The position numbers and the translations under genes were made by a program. Positions 14,169 through 15,031 of a stretch of 15,031 nucleotides of DNA are shown in pieces. The notes beneath the pieces were generated by a model, which was given only the letters and a program-made list of their open reading frames with translations, did no database searches and was not told the DNA's origin. This DNA comes from Frankiales bacterium (GTDB lineage: Bacteria; Actinomycetota; Actinomycetes; Mycobacteriales; SCTD01): the NCBI GenBank assembly GCA_025465145.1, contig JAODNS010000051.1, forward strand, positions 1-15,031, written 5' to 3'. Every line of letters begins with the position of its first letter. Position 1 is the stretch's first letter.

Positions 14169-14242
14169 CCACCTACCGCACCTCCGACAGCGCACGCACG
14201 CTCAGCGGCGCCACCAGCCGCCGTACACGGTGCGGTAGGTGG
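14169..14242. repeat. Perfect 14-bp inverted repeat, 46-nt spacer
   Basis: CCACCTACCGCACC (14169-14182) is exactly mirrored by GGTGCGGTAGGTGG (14229-14242). The pair lies between the GT20 stop (12 nt before the left arm) and the acnR -35 box (7 nt after the right arm). The spacer contains a weak internal stem (14205-14209 with 14217-14221). It could be a large-loop terminator for the GT20 gene or paired binding sites for a regulator of acnR-acnA. There is no T-run. Confidence 0.7.
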
Positions 14243-14248
14243 CGTCCC

Positions 14249-14278
14249 TTGCAAGACGGACGTACGGTTTGCTACCCT
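14249..14278 (+). promoter_or_regulatory. acnR promoter: TTGCAA / 18 nt / TACCCT
   Basis: A -35-like TTGCAA (14249-14254) and -10-like TACCCT (14273-14278) are 18 nt apart. The -10 ends 6 nt before the acnR ATG, so transcription would begin on or beside the start codon. No Shine-Dalgarno is present upstream of that ATG, in line with a leaderless mRNA. Confidence 0.55.
14253..14270. promoter_or_regulatory. Imperfect palindrome in promoter spacer, candidate AcnR operator
   Basis: AAGACGGACGTACGGTTT is an 18-bp imperfect palindrome centred on ACGT, with AA..CG.ACGT.CG..TT symmetric. It sits between the -35 and -10 boxes of the TetR-type gene, the classical site for autorepression. Its match to a known AcnR operator has not been tested. 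Confidence 0.4.
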
Positions 14279-14284
14279 CGACGC

Positions 14285-14857
14285 ATGCCGAAGGTGACGG
14301 AGGACCAGCTCGCGGCCCGCCGGGGCGCGATCCTCGACGCCGCCCGACGCGCCTTCGCCCGGCACGGCTACGAGGGCGCCACCGTCAAGGTGCTGGAGGC
14401 GGAGACCGGCCTGTCCAGGGGCGCGATCTTCCACCACTTCCGGGACAAGGAGGCCCTCTTCCTCGCCCTCGCCGAGGACGACGCCGCCCGTACCGCCGCC
14501 ACCGTCGCCGAGTACGGCCTCGTCCAGGTCATGCGCGACCTGCGCGAGAAGGACGCCGGCTGGCTCGGCGTCCAGCTCGAGGTCCGCCGCAAGCTGCGCA
14601 CGGATCCCGAGTTCGCCGAGCGCTGGGCCGAGCGGCAGCAGCAGGTCCGCGCCGCCACCGAGGAGCGGCTCGTCCGCCAGCGGGAAGCAGGAGTCGTACG
14701 CACCGACATCCCCGTCCCGATCCTCGCCGACTTCCTCCGGCTGGTCCTCGACGGCCTCGTCAGCTCGCGCGCCACCGGCATGCCCGTCGACCACCTCGAC
14801 GGGGTCCTCGACCTCGTCGAGGACGCCGTCCGCACCCCGTCTACCGTCGTCCGATAA
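14285..14857 (+). CDS. acnR: TetR-family regulator AcnR, probable aconitase repressor
   Basis: The 190-residue TetR regulator has an N-terminal DNA-binding domain: AILDAARRAFARHGYEGATV, then TGLSRGAIFHHFRDKEALFLAL (41-62), with the recognition helix around SRGAIFHHF. The C-terminal part (LEVRRKLRTDPEFAERW, GVVRTDIPVPILADFLRLVLDG, LDLVEDAVR) resembles AcnR of Corynebacterium glutamicum, a repressor of the aconitase gene, as I remember that sequence. The aconitase gene follows after 20 bp, which supports this strongly. The likely job is to sense metabolic state (a citrate-like ligand has been reported for the Corynebacterium protein) and repress this operon. ATG 14285 has no ribosome site; the promoter predicts a leaderless transcript. 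Confidence 0.88.
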   Translation: MPKVTEDQLAARRGAILDAARRAFARHGYEGATVKVLEAETGLSRGAIFHHFRDKEALFLALAEDDAARTAATVAEYGLVQVMRDLREKDAGWLGVQLEVRRKLRTDPEFAERWAERQQQVRAATEERLVRQREAGVVRTDIPVPILADFLRLVLDGLVSSRATGMPVDHLDGVLDLVEDAVRTPSTVVR

Positions 14858-14877
14858 CCACGACACAGGAGCCCCAC

Positions 14878-15031
14878 ATGGCCAGCCAGGACAGCTTCGG
14901 CGCCCGCAGCAACCTCTCGGTCGGCGACCGGAGCTACGAGATCTACCGGCTCGACAAGGTCGACGGAGCCGGCGACCTCCCGTACAGCCTCAAGGTCCTG
15001 CTGGAGAACCTCCTGCGCACCGAGGACGGTG
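14878..15031 (+). CDS. acnA: Aconitate hydratase, N-terminal fragment (runs off window)
   Basis: Only 51 residues are visible, but MASQDSFGARSNLSVGDRSY followed by LPYSLKVLLENLLRTEDG (34-51) is the characteristic N-terminus of the monomeric AcnA/IRP-type aconitase, which converts citrate to isocitrate in the TCA cycle using a 4Fe-4S cluster. The catalytic and cluster-binding residues lie beyond the window. ATG 14878 has AGGAG 6 nt upstream, the best ribosome site in the region, in contrast to the leaderless acnR ahead of it. The 20-bp gap after acnR indicates one operon. Confidence 0.93.
   Translation, partial: MASQDSFGARSNLSVGDRSYEIYRLDKVDGAGDLPYSLKVLLENLLRTEDG

Noticed and set aside
12537..14195. 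Upstream extension of the HhH-GPD frame through the GT20 gene
   Set aside because: Antisense shadow of the GT20 gene; the HhH-GPD homology begins near ATG 12536.
1..15031. CRISPR array, tRNA, rRNA, insertion sequence or phage genes
   Set aside because: No regularly spaced repeats, tRNA-like cloverleaf, transposase or phage-type proteins were seen on either strand by reading.

Overview
This is a very GC-rich window with strong G/C preference at third codon positions and frequent GTG starts. It carries genes typical of Actinomycetota: a DUF7455-type zinc-binding protein, a DUF3099 membrane protein, an actinobacterial HhH-GPD repair protein, a GT20 enzyme with the actinobacterial DRTDPSKN motif, and an acnR-acnA pair. 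It reads as ordinary chromosomal actinobacterial sequence. I see no IS element, phage gene, CRISPR array, rRNA or tRNA. The order or genus cannot be fixed from the sequence.

Layout. (1) 1-2750, plus strand: the C-terminal part of an SGNH-type surface acyltransferase, overlapping by 4 bp with a polytopic GT-C-like membrane protein, then a broken APH-family phosphotransferase. (2) 2743-6451, single genes on alternating strands: a CaiB/BaiF CoA-transferase (-), a DUF7455 protein (+), a stand-alone ABC ATPase (-), a dienoyl-CoA isomerase-like crotonase (+) and an AlkB-like dioxygenase (-). (3) 6602-10080, minus strand: an aldehyde dehydrogenase, a small four-helix His-containing membrane protein and a membrane-anchored multicopper oxidase. 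The last two are spaced as a two-gene operon. (4) 10173-12536, alternating again: DUF3099 and EthD-like proteins (+), an SDR oxidoreductase (-), D-aminoacyl-tRNA deacylase (+) and an HhH-GPD protein (-). (5) 12675-15031, plus strand: a GT20 trehalose-phosphate-synthase-like enzyme, a TetR regulator closely resembling AcnR, and the start of aconitase.

How the parts fit. The clearest functional unit is acnR-acnA, where a TetR repressor lies 20 bp upstream of the aconitase gene it probably controls. Its promoter region holds a -35/-10 pair placed for a leaderless transcript, an imperfect palindrome between the two boxes, and a perfect 14-bp inverted repeat just upstream. The multicopper oxidase and its membrane partner are a plausible extracytoplasmic copper or electron-transfer pair. 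The CoA-transferase, crotonase, ALDH and SDR are separate catabolic genes rather than one pathway operon.

Two features recur across the window. Several start codons sit exactly 6 nt after an xAnnnT hexamer, which suggests leaderless mRNAs. Most convergent genes overlap at their stop codons. I did not find a convincing new multi-gene system; the most interesting signals are regulatory.
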